Shown: positions 46,886 through 56,396 of the stretch, one piece after another
Layout of the letters: each line of letters opens with the position of its first letter
Numbering within the stretch: position 1 is the first letter of the stretch
NCBI RefSeq assembly: GCF_000165465.1
Contig: NC_017455.1
Span: 1,488,001-1,552,000 of the forward strand
Origin: Halanaerobium praevalens DSM 2228
GTDB lineage: Bacteria; Bacillota; Halanaerobiia; Halanaerobiales; Halanaerobiaceae
Length of the DNA stretch: 64,000 nucleotides
Direction of reading: 5' to 3'
The notes under the pieces: model-generated
The model's database searches: none
Told to the model about the DNA's origin: nothing
What the model saw: the letters and a program-made list of their open reading frames with translations, nothing else
Translations under genes and position numbers: made by a program

Positions 46886-46895
46886 AAGTGATTAT

Positions 46896-47942
46896 TTAAG
46901 AAATTATTGAAATGTTATCTGTCTCAAAATTTTCATATCTTCCTTTAATGTTTGCAGAAAAAGAAACTGTTAATTCTATATTCTTAATTTTTCCTGTTTG
47001 AGCATTAGCAACAGATCCATCGTCACGTTCTTTAAACATATTCTTGCTTATCCAACATTCAGTTATAAAATTACAAGAAACTATTATTTCGTTTCCTATT
47101 AAATCTTTTTCCCAATTATTAATATCTTTAATTATTACATTATCTAATGTTATAACTGTATCTTCATATTTATAAACTGACATATCAAATAATGAAGAAC
47201 TAATTTTTATTATATAATCAAATAGTTCTGATTTATAAGATTTCTTTTGATCATTTAAAAGCTTTGCTAATTCTTTATCTGTAAATATAATTTCATTAAA
47301 TAATTCTTTTAATCTTTTATTTTTCATTTTTGAAATCAAATCTTCTTCGTTTTGAATAAGGTATTTAGAAATTTTATATAAAGTAAATTTACTTGAGTCT
47401 TTTCTTAATTCTGGATGTAATGATTCATTATCACTATCATAAAAATCAGAAACATTATTGGTTATAAAAAAACAATTATCTAAATTATCTCTTTCTGCTA
47501 TTTCAGAATATGATAACCAAATTAAACAATCTCTAAATTCTTGTTTATTTCCAGGGGCAAAAGGTTTTTTTCTTTGTATAGCTCTTTTAACTACTTCAGG
47601 TAAATAAGAATTTTTATAATCAACAATTTTAACCAAATCTCTACTTTCTAAATTTTTATAATAATTTTCGAAATCTTTAACATGTTGATCTATACTTTTT
47701 AAATCATTTTTTATATCAATTTTAGAATTAGAATATTTATTAAATTCTCTTATATCTTTCAAGAGATTATTTTGAGCTTTTTCTAAATTTTTTTTAAGGT
47801 TTTCTTTGGATTCTTCTAATACTACTTTTGATATAAATATTTTACCATTCAAACCATCAACTAATTGCAATAGATTTCTATTATAATTATTCTTTAAAAA
47901 AGGATCAGTATAAAGTAAAGTAGTGTCAATAAAAATATTCAT
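46896..47942 (-). CDS. PIN-domain (DUF4935-like) putative nuclease
   Basis: 348 residues from ATG 47942 behind GGAGGAAATAATT; a longer frame to 47984 has no ribosome site. N-terminal PIN fold with acidic residues in MNIFIDTTLLYTDPF, a central E-rich helical region (VVLEESKENLKKNLEKAQ), then FRDCLIWLSYSEIAE and CFFITNNVSDFYDSD. The C-terminal ~150 residues are not recognised. PIN proteins cleave RNA. Sole gene of cassette 24; possible defence or toxin role. Confidence 0.75.
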   Translation of the reverse strand: MNIFIDTTLLYTDPFLKNNYNRNLLQLVDGLNGKIFISKVVLEESKENLKKNLEKAQNNLLKDIREFNKYSNSKIDIKNDLKSIDQHVKDFENYYKNLESRDLVKIVDYKNSYLPEVVKRAIQRKKPFAPGNKQEFRDCLIWLSYSEIAERDNLDNCFFITNNVSDFYDSDNESLHPELRKDSSKFTLYKISKYLIQNEEDLISKMKNKRLKELFNEIIFTDKELAKLLNDQKKSYKSELFDYIIKISSSLFDMSVYKYEDTVITLDNVIIKDINNWEKDLIGNEIIVSCNFITECWISKNMFKERDDGSVANAQTGKIKNIELTVSFSANIKGRYENFETDNISIIS

Positions 47943-47986
47943 AATTATTTCCTCCATGTTTATGTCTATAAATTTCAAAATCATTT

Positions 47987-48121
47987 CGTCTAACGTTACT
48001 GGGATTTGCGCTCGTGCCTGGTTCCGTCAGGAACTGGCGTAAAGCTTGCTTTTTCGTATCCGTTATTAGTTAGCCTGCAAGCTTTATGACAGAAGGCATG
48101 ACGACAATCCCATGTTATACG
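47987..48121 (-). repeat. attC-like site 25 (type A)
   Basis: Boxes CGTCTAAC and GTTATACG; TGGGATTTGCGC core. Confidence 0.85.
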
Positions 48122-48134
48122 CTGTAGCACAACG

Positions 48135-48877
48135 TTACTTTTGTACTATCCAGAATCGGCACTCAGTTGAAAATTCTTTAACTTCTTTATTCTCTTTAAA
48201 TAGATCTTCTCTATAAAAATCTTCTATTAGCTTCCAGCCTGTTTCTTCTAAACATTCTATTATCTCTTCTCGGTTTGGAAAATGTATAAATAAATCTCTA
48301 TCATCATTATCCGATGGCAGGATCTTATCTCCATATTCATAAGTTCTTTTATCCTGTTTGCCTTCTTTCCAGATCTTTTCTTCTTTTTTCCAGAACTCCT
48401 TAAAGTTCTCGTTATTTTCGCGATCATGAGTTGTAAAAATAAAAATACCATTTTCGGTCAAAACTCTTTTTATTTCTTTTAATGCTTTAATTCTATTTTT
48501 TCTCTCTGGTATCTGCATCAATCCATTAAATGAGAACAGTGCTTGATCAAAAGAATTATCTTCAAAGTTTAAGTCAGTTGCATCTCCAACTATAAATTCA
48601 ATTTCAGTTTTTTTTCTTTATTTATTGTTTTAGCTGCAGATATCATTTCCGGAGTTAAATCTAAACCAATGATGTTTTTATAGCCGATTTCATAAAGGTT
48701 AAATGTTGTTCTTCCGGCTCCACAACCAACATCTAATATTGATTTATTCTTATCAAAATACTTATTGATTACATATTTCTCTGATTCCCATAATCCAATA
48801 TTTTCAATGGCATTACTATAGTTTTCTATAGCCTTTTCAAAAGATTTTTTAACAAAGTTCTTGGTTATTTTCTGCAT
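48135..48877 (-). pseudogene. SAM methyltransferase (copy 2, frameshifted)
   Basis: Near-identical to the gene at 28567-29310 but one base shorter: a T8 run at 48608-48615 replaces TC plus T7. The frame splits into 48877-48590 (95 aa, SAM motif) and 48521-48135 (C-terminal part). The SAM-binding half is cut from the rest, so it is probably inactive. Cassette boxes are the same as for the intact copy. Confidence 0.88.
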
Positions 48878-48933
48878 ATTATCCCCCAGATTCAGTTAGT
48901 GTTTATGTAAAAGAAGCTCTTGCTGTGCTATTG

Positions 48934-49068
48934 CGTATAACGTTACTGGGATTTGCGCTCGTGCCTGGTTCTACCAGGAACTGGCGTAAAGCTTGCTTTT
49001 TCATATCCGTTATTGGTTAAACTGCAAGCTTTATGACAGAAGGCATGAAGCCAATCCCATGTTATGTG
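48934..49068 (-). repeat. attC-like site 26 (type A)
   Basis: Boxes CGTATAAC and GTTATGTG; TGGGATTTGCGC core, GGTTCTACCAGGAAC arm. Confidence 0.85.
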
Positions 49069-49087
49069 AAGTCTAGCCTTAACTTGA

Positions 49088-50170
49088 CTAACTATTGTCC
49101 TCATTTCTTAATTTAAGACTGGCATTATGTATTTGATTTATCATATACGAAAAAACATTTATAGCTTCAGACGCCAAATCTTCATTAGAAAAGATAGGAT
49201 CTTCTGAAGGATTATTATTATTTAAAATAGTTTCTAATGGAGAAACATGAACAATTCTGTGTCGATATTTAATAAACTGTCTTAATTCATTTATTTTATT
49301 AGTATCTTCAATAATATCACCAAATATTAAGTTATATGCTTTATTAAATGCTCTTTTGCATTCATCAAAATTTTGAAAATTGATTTTTTCTTGTGCAATC
49401 ATTTCAAGATGTGACACACCTTTTTCCTCTGCTTTTTCTTTAAGTTTATTTGGCAAATCTATTTCATTTTTTTCATATGAAGAAAATATTCTATCAATAA
49501 GTTCATCTATATTTGGGTTAATTCCTTCCTTTTCTAATTCAATAAATCTTTTTTTACTATAAGTTTCAAATCCTGTTACTAAAGAAGAAATAATAAAATT
49601 ACATACTACTACTTCATAGATATATCCTTCATCTGATTTTCCGGTTTTTAAAATATCTATAGCTCTTAATGTATCTTGCCAAGAATTTATAGCGGTCGGG
49701 TCCAATATCTTTTCACCTCCCACAATAATTTGGGGTTGCATAATTTCTACCCCTTCATCTCCTAGCTGAATTATATTACCATTTCTATCAACTTGAAAAC
49801 TTTTATTAGCTACATTTCCTTCACTCTTTATTAATTCATATCCTTCAACCAATGGATGTACATATAAATTAATTTTTCTCTCATTCCAAGTAATAGCATA
49901 AGACATTTTATTGGTCTCGGGAATATTTTCTAAATTTATTGTTGCAACTCTAGTACTCGTTCCAGGAGAAGAATGATAAAAGTTAATAGTCATATTTTTA
50001 TCTCTTTCTAAAATAAATATTTGAGCTCCAGTTACTACTTCAAAAATCTTAATCTTTGAAACATTAGGATTAAATAATTCTTCGCATGTAAATTTAAATT
50101 CAAGTGTTCCTTCTGGACGTTTCATCGCCTTTGTAATTTGCTTCATTATATTATCTGGAATATTGTGCAT
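49088..50170 (-). CDS. HEPN-like cassette protein (RX4H motif)
   Basis: 360 residues, ATG 50170 behind AAGGAGGAATTATAAT. The N-terminal ~170 residues are a beta-rich region with no recognised family. The C-terminal ~180 residues are helical, ending LRQFIKYRHRIVHVSPLETIL; R-H-R-I-V-H fits the RX4H signature of HEPN ribonucleases. Such domains occur in abortive infection and toxin systems. Assignment is by motif only. Sole gene of cassette 26. Confidence 0.6.
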   Translation of the reverse strand: MHNIPDNIMKQITKAMKRPEGTLEFKFTCEELFNPNVSKIKIFEVVTGAQIFILERDKNMTINFYHSSPGTSTRVATINLENIPETNKMSYAITWNERKINLYVHPLVEGYELIKSEGNVANKSFQVDRNGNIIQLGDEGVEIMQPQIIVGGEKILDPTAINSWQDTLRAIDILKTGKSDEGYIYEVVVCNFIISSLVTGFETYSKKRFIELEKEGINPNIDELIDRIFSSYEKNEIDLPNKLKEKAEEKGVSHLEMIAQEKINFQNFDECKRAFNKAYNLIFGDIIEDTNKINELRQFIKYRHRIVHVSPLETILNNNNPSEDPIFSNEDLASEAINVFSYMINQIHNASLKLRNEDNS

Positions 50171-50215
50171 ATTATAATTCCTCCTTAAATGATTCATATG
50201 CAATTAGCTAGATTT

Positions 50216-50348
50216 CACATAACGTCCCTGGGATTTGCGCTCGTGCCTGATTCCGCAGGAACTGGCGTAAAGCTTGCTTCAATATTTCTTGCTGCCTAAT
50301 ATTGCAAGCTTTATGACAGAAGGCATGACGCCAATCCCATGTTATCTG
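50216..50348 (-). repeat. attC-like site 27 (type A)
   Basis: Boxes CACATAAC and GTTATCTG; TGGGATTTGCGC core. Confidence 0.85.
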
Positions 50349-50368
50349 AAGTTCGGCACTCTTTTGAT

Positions 50369-51369
50369 CTATATTTCTCTACTTTCCCAACTACTATAAA
50401 GAAATTCTGAAATAGTTTTTGCACTATTCACAGCCAAAATAGCATGCCTATAGTCTGGCTTATAACTCTTTCTTTCTGATTTACCATGAGCATCACTTAA
50501 TTCATTTCTTAAACTTGCTAACCCATTTATTATTGTAAAAAAACCAGAACTTATTTGTTTTAAAAAGTCTTCATTATAAATGCTAGGATCCATTTTTAAT
50601 ACTTCACTAACTCTTTTATATAGTTTAATTAAATTACCATCTTCAGAAAATTCAGTGTTACTATCATCTAAAATATAATAGCAAACACTTTCTACAAGAG
50701 ATCTAGCATTTGTGATTGCACCATCATAATCTTCATTTTGAAGTTTACTTTTACATTTTTTTATTTGATCATTAATATAGTTTGAATTTAATTCACTAAT
50801 TTTTTCTGCTTTTACATCATTAATTTCAATTATTTTAATATCTAATTCTTTATCTATATCAATTATAATTTCTTCTTTTACGTTAAATAATATCTCCTCT
50901 ACATAAACTCTTTTACTATCTGTTACTTCTTTTTTATCAAAATCTAATCCATATCCACCTAGAAATACATTTATCTTTGTTGTAGAGTAATAGCAATATC
51001 TGAAATGATTTCTAATCGTTTAAGATTAGATAACTTAGGTTCTTCGATATCTTTATTATTTTTTAATCTTTTCTCAACTTTTTTAATATATTCTTCAAGA
51101 TCATCAATGATTGGAGTAATTTCAGTATGAACTTCATAAACACTATGAATATCGTTAAAATCAAGATTAATTTCATCCATTTTATTTTTTAAAAATACAG
51201 CTCCAATATAGTCTTTAAAATAAAAAATATTTTTAACTAAGCCTTTATAAGAATATATTACAGAAGTTTTTTTATCTGGATCAGAACTTGGGCTTACTAG
51301 TTTAAAATCACGAAATTCTTGTATCAATTCTTTAATTTTTTTACATTTTTTTAAAGTTAAACTGCTCAT
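50369..51369 (-). pseudogene. Abi_C-domain abortive infection protein, frameshifted
   Basis: ATG 51369 behind GGAGGAATAAAAC opens a 132-residue segment ending SDIAITLQQR at 50971. A one-base shift near 50978 continues TTKINVFLGGYGLDF without any stop to 50369, passing through ITNARSLVESVCYYIL and ending in LASLRNELSDAHGKSER, HAILAVNSAKTISEFL. That C-terminus matches the Abi_C family (abortive infection, HEPN-related). The rebuilt protein is about 333 aa. A late ATG would give only a 74-aa fragment. Confidence 0.72.
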
Positions 51370-51409
51370 GTTTTATTCCTCCATAAAACACTAAGTTATA
51401 GCCGAATTT

Positions 51410-51544
51410 CAGATAACGTTCCTGGGATTTGCGCTCGTGCCTGTTTCCATCAGGAACTGGCGTAAAGCTTGCTTTTGCGTATCCGTGATTGGTCAGCCTG
51501 CAAGCTTTATGACAGAAGGCATGGCGCTAATCTCATGTTATACG
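51410..51544 (-). repeat. attC-like site 28 (type A)
   Basis: Boxes CAGATAAC and GTTATACG; first attC from the right end of the array. Confidence 0.85.
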
Positions 51545-51869
51545 ATGTAATAACTTGCTGCGTAAAAAGTTTCTCTTTGCTTCAACTTAATTAAATATCA
51601 ATATTCTTCCTTAACCAGCAAAAAAGTTCATCAACCATGTACTATATTAAATCTTCACGAAGTGCGTGAAGATCAATCAGTGACTAATTTATTTTCTGCT
51701 ATATGTAAATAATTTTTGTAAATTATAATTGCCCAAGTCCATTGTTAACGCCGCTGGAGACTTACAATAATTATTTCCTTCATTTGCAGGAGTTAGTTCA
51801 TGCCAGTTAGCGATGATCCAACCCTTCTTTTATCTCTTTCTCTTATTTGCCGATGTTCAGTTATTATTT
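51545..51869 (-). other. Gene-less 330-bp cassette, copy 9 (first in array)
   Basis: Same family, hairpin intact, residual frame shifted in its 3' half. Right boundary box CGTATAAC at 51870-51877 pairs with GTTATACG at its left, with no attC core to the right. Confidence 0.7.
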
Positions 51870-52009
51870 CGTATAACTTATCTCTTTGTGAATTTAATTT
51901 CATTAAAACCTAAAAAGCTTGATCTTCACGTCGGTTATTTCATTAATATTAACAATATATCTCTGTATTAGTAATTCAATAAAATAATTGCTTTTCCTTT
52001 ATTAAACAA

Positions 52010-52061
52010 AAAAAAAAGCTACTTCTAGATCTCAATTAAGAGATTCTAAATGTAGCTTTTA
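52010..52061 (-). terminator. Terminator of the EamA gene
   Basis: On the minus strand AGCTAC...GTAGCT with an inner stem TAGA/TCTA and GAGAT/ATCTC region, then about ten T. Confidence 0.85.
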
Positions 52062-52115
52062 AATTTCAGCTATTTACAAATTTAAATTTGAAATTGAAAT
52101 TAAAAAGTAATTAAT

Positions 52116-53009
52116 TTAAGCTGATTTTGCTTTTCTTCTTTTGAGTTTTTCTTTTTCTTCTTTTTTAACTTTTTTGGTTCCAAAGTAGTTAATAAAAGCT
52201 GCACTAATTATTAAAGCTCCACCAAAAAAGCTTAAAGCATCTGGCATTTCATTAAATAAAACGATACCAAATATTGCTGAAAAAACAATATTAGTATAAG
52301 CATATATAGAAACTTCTCCTGCTTCAGCAAAACGATAGGCCTGAGTTATAAAAAATTGGCCAAGAACTGCAAAAATTCCTAAAGAAAATAAGGCAATGAT
52401 TTCATGTAAACTTGGTATAACAAAATTACCTGTTAACAAAAAAGGAAGTGAAGCTAAAGTAGAAAAAGTACAAAACGACAGAACTATTGTCTCTGATGAC
52501 TCAGTCTTTCTTAAATGTCTTAAAAGGGTATAAGATATGCCAGATAATACTCCAGCACTCAATGCAATCAAAGCAGGAATTATACTTGAATTAAAACTCG
52601 GTTTAATTACAAAAAGAGCACCAGTAATCGCAAACAGTAAAGAAAATAGATGGACTTTCTTTAATTTTTCATTTAAAAATATTGAGGCCAAGATAATCAC
52701 AAAAAACGGTGATGTTTTATTTAAAATAACTGCATCTGCCATTTTCATTTGAGAAATAGCGTAAAAATAAGTAGCTATTGCAATAAACCCCGCTAAATTT
52801 CTAATTAGCACTATTTTTAGATTATTTGTTTTAACACTCTTATTATTTTTAATTACCAAAAATAGTCCGAAAAATATACCAACTAAATTTCTAAAAAATA
52901 TTTTTTCTGCTAAAGGAAATTCTCCTAAAAACTTTACTGTCACTGCCATTAATGCGAAAAAAACTGAAGACATAATCATATAAATTATACCCTTTTGATC
53001 ATCATCCAC
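52116..53009 (-). CDS. EamA/DMT-family transporter
   Basis: About 297 residues, ten helices in two EamA repeats (DQKGIIYMIMSSVFFALMAVTVKF start; second repeat ALIALSAGVLSGISYTLLRHL). Lysine-rich tail. Exporters of amino acids or metabolites; substrate unknown. The start is GTG at 53009, seven bases after GAGGTG, in preference to the overlapping GTG at 53018. First chromosomal gene right of the array. Confidence 0.85.
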   Translation of the reverse strand: MDDDQKGIIYMIMSSVFFALMAVTVKFLGEFPLAEKIFFRNLVGIFFGLFLVIKNNKSVKTNNLKIVLIRNLAGFIAIATYFYAISQMKMADAVILNKTSPFFVIILASIFLNEKLKKVHLFSLLFAITGALFVIKPSFNSSIIPALIALSAGVLSGISYTLLRHLRKTESSETIVLSFCTFSTLASLPFLLTGNFVIPSLHEIIALFSLGIFAVLGQFFITQAYRFAEAGEVSIYAYTNIVFSAIFGIVLFNEMPDALSFFGGALIISAAFINYFGTKKVKKEEKEKLKRRKAKSA

Positions 53010-53230
53010 CTTTAACACCTCTAGTTATAAAATTATTGTTAATCATTTTTATCGTCAATAATTATACATCTGTGAGGTGTGCTTGTAAAGGGTTATTTGG
53101 AAATTAATAAAATTAATTTTTTAACAATATTTTTGCTTAAAAAAGACCTTTTAAATTTCTACAATTATTGTTATTTATTTACTTAAAAACAGTCTTTTTT
53201 TAGTCAATTTTTAATTTTCTAAAACTAATT

Positions 53231-53953
53231 CTAACTATTTGATTTCAAATCCTCAGCAATATCTTCTTTCTTAGTTGCTATAGAATCAGCCAAATGAAGT
53301 AATCTAACATCAGGGTAAAGTTCTTCAGCTTTAGACCTCTTTCTTTCATCAAAAGGGCCATAAGGTCCCATATGGTAAGTTATTGCCAGAATATCTCTTT
53401 CTTCTAGTTCAATAAACTTTGTAGACTCTATAATTGAGCGCATTGAATGATTTAAAGGTAAATTATTTTCATTATAATTCCAATCACTTCTAACATCTGG
53501 TGGAGCAATATTTCTGCCATCTTTAAACCACTTAATTAAATCACTTGCATACTCCTTTGAAATAATAAATTCTTTGTCTTCAACATATTTATCTAAACCA
53601 TAGGTATTATACAAATCCATATTATCTCGAACTAAGCTTCTCAAAAAATTATTTTGACCTGGGGTAATTGTATGCTGCATTTCTGAAGTATAAGCAAAAC
53701 ATTTTTCTAAATCATGTAAAGAAGCTTGAATGATTATATTTTCCCAAGCTATACCAGCATTTATTTCTTGGTTAAGTTTTAAATATTCTCTTTTAACATT
53801 TTCAGTATGCTCTAATAAACCTCCAGTTACATTTAAATGATGTCTAATACTAGCTGGTTTTTTATAAAAATCAATTTCTTCTAAATAATCTAACAATTTT
53901 TTTATTCCTTCTTTTTCAGTCTTTTTTAAATCATTAATAAAATTATCTTTCAT
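53231..53953 (-). CDS. HD-domain phosphohydrolase
   Basis: 240 residues. Metal-binding HD residues in RHHLNVTGGLLEHTENV and ASLHDLEKCF, with a later HLADS near the C-terminus (VRLLHLADSIATK). HD proteins hydrolyse phosphate esters or nucleotides; the exact substrate is unclear. AGGAAGGTG precedes the ATG. Stand-alone gene. Confidence 0.8.
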   Translation of the reverse strand: MKDNFINDLKKTEKEGIKKLLDYLEEIDFYKKPASIRHHLNVTGGLLEHTENVKREYLKLNQEINAGIAWENIIIQASLHDLEKCFAYTSEMQHTITPGQNNFLRSLVRDNMDLYNTYGLDKYVEDKEFIISKEYASDLIKWFKDGRNIAPPDVRSDWNYNENNLPLNHSMRSIIESTKFIELEERDILAITYHMGPYGPFDERKRSKAEELYPDVRLLHLADSIATKKEDIAEDLKSNS

Positions 53954-54100
53954 TTTGGCACCTTCCTATATCTTAAAATTTAGTAATTATTTCTCTACTT
54001 TCTGATAAAATTTTAACATTTAATTTCTAATAAGACAAGTAAGAGCTGTTTTTCTACCAGATGCTTTTAAATAAAATAATTTTTAGCTAAAAAGAAAATA

Positions 54101-54134
54101 AAAAACCCAATCAACTATAAGTTAATCAGGTTTT
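54101..54134 (-). terminator. Terminator of the oxidoreductase gene
   Basis: On the minus strand AAAACCTGATTAACT pairs with AGTTGATTGGGTTTT and is followed by T-rich DNA. Confidence 0.75.
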
Positions 54135-54155
54135 AATTATTAATTTATTTTTTAA

Positions 54156-55142
54156 CTATAATTTAACAACAAATCTACCTTTAGCATTACCTGCTAACAT
54201 TTTATCAATCTGTTTATTTAAATCTTCTAATCTTATTTCTTGAGAAAATTCATCAATTTGCTCTAATTTCCATTCAGAAGCAATTTTTTTCCATAATTTT
54301 TGCTTTAATGCTTGTGAACACTTAACAGAATCAATTCCAATTAAACTTACTCCTCTTAGAATAAAAGGATATACATTCAGATCTAAATTAGCAGAAGCTG
54401 CATTTCCACAACAAGTTACTATTCCGCCATATTTAGTTGATTTAATAGCAGTAGATAAAATATTTCCACCAACTGTATCAATAACTCCATCCCATTTTTT
54501 TTCTAATAACATTTTACTAGAATTATCAGCTGCTTTTTTCCTCGAAATAATATTTTTTACTCCTAAATTATTAAAATAATATCTAGCTCCAGTTTTTCCA
54601 GTAACTGCAGTTACCTTATAACCTAATTTAGCCAAAATTGCACAGGCAAAACTACCGACTCCACCAGAAGCTCCAGTAACTAAAATATCTTCTTTACTTT
54701 TATCTTTTGCCAAAAGTTTATAAATTGAGAGAGCTGCTGTAAAACCAGCAGTTCCATAAATCATACTTTCTTTTAAACTTAAATTAGCAGGTAATCTTAC
54801 TGCCCATTGACTGGGAACTCTAATATACTTTTCAAAACCACCAGCAGTATTCATTCCAAAATCATGCCCTGTAACAATTACTTTATCACCTTTTTGATAT
54901 TTACCGCTCTCATCTTCTACAACTACTCCAGCTGCATCAATACCTGGGGTATGAGGATATTTTTTAGTAACACCTCTATTACCTGAAGCAGAAAGAGCAT
55001 CTTTATAATTTAAAGAAGAATATTTAACTTCAACGATCAACTCTCCTTGAGGTAGATCATTGATTTCTTTTTTTATAATCTCTCTTTTAAATTCACCATC
55101 TACTTCACGAACTTCAAGTGCTTTAAATTTAATATTTTCCAT
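54156..55142 (-). CDS. YhdH/AcuI-type NADPH oxidoreductase (acrylyl-CoA reductase family)
   Basis: 328 residues of the MDR superfamily, YhdH/YhfP branch: SSLNYKDALSASGNRGV, HTPGIDAAGVV, then VTGASGGVGSFACAILAKLGY (cofactor site) and the C-terminal GNAKGRFVVKL. AcuI members reduce acryloyl-CoA; whether this one does is not shown by sequence. GGAGTG precedes the ATG. Confidence 0.85.
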   Translation of the reverse strand: MENIKFKALEVREVDGEFKREIIKKEINDLPQGELIVEVKYSSLNYKDALSASGNRGVTKKYPHTPGIDAAGVVVEDESGKYQKGDKVIVTGHDFGMNTAGGFEKYIRVPSQWAVRLPANLSLKESMIYGTAGFTAALSIYKLLAKDKSKEDILVTGASGGVGSFACAILAKLGYKVTAVTGKTGARYYFNNLGVKNIISRKKAADNSSKMLLEKKWDGVIDTVGGNILSTAIKSTKYGGIVTCCGNAASANLDLNVYPFILRGVSLIGIDSVKCSQALKQKLWKKIASEWKLEQIDEFSQEIRLEDLNKQIDKMLAGNAKGRFVVKL

Positions 55143-55242
55143 TATTTAATAATCACTCCTATTAATTAAACTTTGCTTAATAAAATATTAGTTTCTACTA
55201 TTTAAATTATAGTTTAACATAAGAGTTAGTAAAATAAAAATA

Positions 55243-56262
55243 TTATAGCTGACCAATAAATAATTGCACTGTAAATGAGACTATAACAACTAAAGAAGAA
55301 ATTATAAAACCATGAAATAATGGTTTGATACCCGAATCAGATACTTCACTAAAATTAGTTGTTAAACCAATAGAACCTAAGGCCATAACCATCATAAACT
55401 TAGAAATAACAGAAATATTATGACTTAATTCAACTGAAATCAGACCTGTGCTTTTTATAGCCACCATTACTAAAAATAATAAAATAAAATAAGGAAAAAT
55501 ATCTCTGACTTTCACTTTTTCACTCTCATTATTTACTTCTATTCCCAGTTTCTTATTTTCTTTAGCATTTATAAATGAAAAAATCATTACAATTGGAATT
55601 ATCGAAAGAGTTCTTGTTAATTTAACTATTACTGCAAAAGCACCAGCTGCATCAGAAAAAGCATAACCTGCAGCTACAACTGATGATGTATCATTAACTG
55701 CTGTTCCTGCCCAAAGTCCAAAACCTAAATCACTCATTCCAAAGTATTTACCTGCTAAAGGAAAAAGAATTACCATTAAAACATCAAAAATAAAAGTAGC
55801 GGAAATAGCATAAGCTATATCACTATTTTTAGCTTCAATTGTAGGAGCCATAGCTGCAATTGCAGAACCTCCACAAACTCCTGTTCCAGCAGAAATTAAA
55901 CTTGATAATTTCCAGTTCATATTAAATAAACGTCCCACTAAATAACCTCCACCAAAAGCTGTCATTAAAGTAAAACTCATTACTATTAATGAATAGCCTC
56001 CAACTGATAAAACTTGAGAAAAACTTAAAGTTAGACCCATTAGAACAATTGAGGTTTTTAAAATTTTCTTAGATACAAAATTAATTCCTAAATTAAATAT
56101 AGAAATTTCTCTAATAATAGGATTTAATAACATTCCTAAAATAAGAGCAAAAACCCCAGCACTAATAAGATGCATTGGTATGTAAGTACTTATTGCTTTA
56201 GCAGCTAAAGCCAGTACTATTGTCAGCATAACACCTGCTAAATAATCTTTGATCTTTATCAT
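55243..56262 (-). CDS. YeiH-family putative sulfate/organic-anion exporter
   Basis: 339 residues with about 10 helices; family motifs TGVCGGSAIAAMAPTIEAKN and GLWAGTAVNDTSSVVAAGYAF. The family (UPF0324) is annotated as sulfate exporters without firm evidence. It is divergent from a LysR gene, the common arrangement for YeiH and its regulator. GGAGGAGATAAG precedes the ATG. Confidence 0.85.
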   Translation of the reverse strand: MIKIKDYLAGVMLTIVLALAAKAISTYIPMHLISAGVFALILGMLLNPIIREISIFNLGINFVSKKILKTSIVLMGLTLSFSQVLSVGGYSLIVMSFTLMTAFGGGYLVGRLFNMNWKLSSLISAGTGVCGGSAIAAMAPTIEAKNSDIAYAISATFIFDVLMVILFPLAGKYFGMSDLGFGLWAGTAVNDTSSVVAAGYAFSDAAGAFAVIVKLTRTLSIIPIVMIFSFINAKENKKLGIEVNNESEKVKVRDIFPYFILLFLVMVAIKSTGLISVELSHNISVISKFMMVMALGSIGLTTNFSEVSDSGIKPLFHGFIISSLVVIVSFTVQLFIGQL

Positions 56263-56339
56263 CTTATCTCCTCCTTATAATTTCTTTCTTGATTTTATAA
56301 TAAAATATAGATAAAATAAAATTATAATAATTTATTAAT

Positions 56340-56358
56340 CTATAATTTTAAATTATAG
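56340..56358. promoter_or_regulatory. Palindrome between yeiH-like and lysR genes
   Basis: CTATAATTT, one base, AAATTATAG: a perfect 9-1-9 palindrome with the LysR-type T-N11-A layout, in the divergent intergenic region. It may be the regulator's binding site, or partly a -10 region. Confidence 0.5.
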
Positions 56359-56396
56359 TTATTCATTTTAGCTTAAAATACTAAAGGAGGGAAAAA

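Noticed and set aside
51878-53018. Integron integrase next to the right end
   Set aside because: Only an EamA transporter (two five-helix repeats) is encoded; no RHRY recombinase motif in any frame there or at the left flank.
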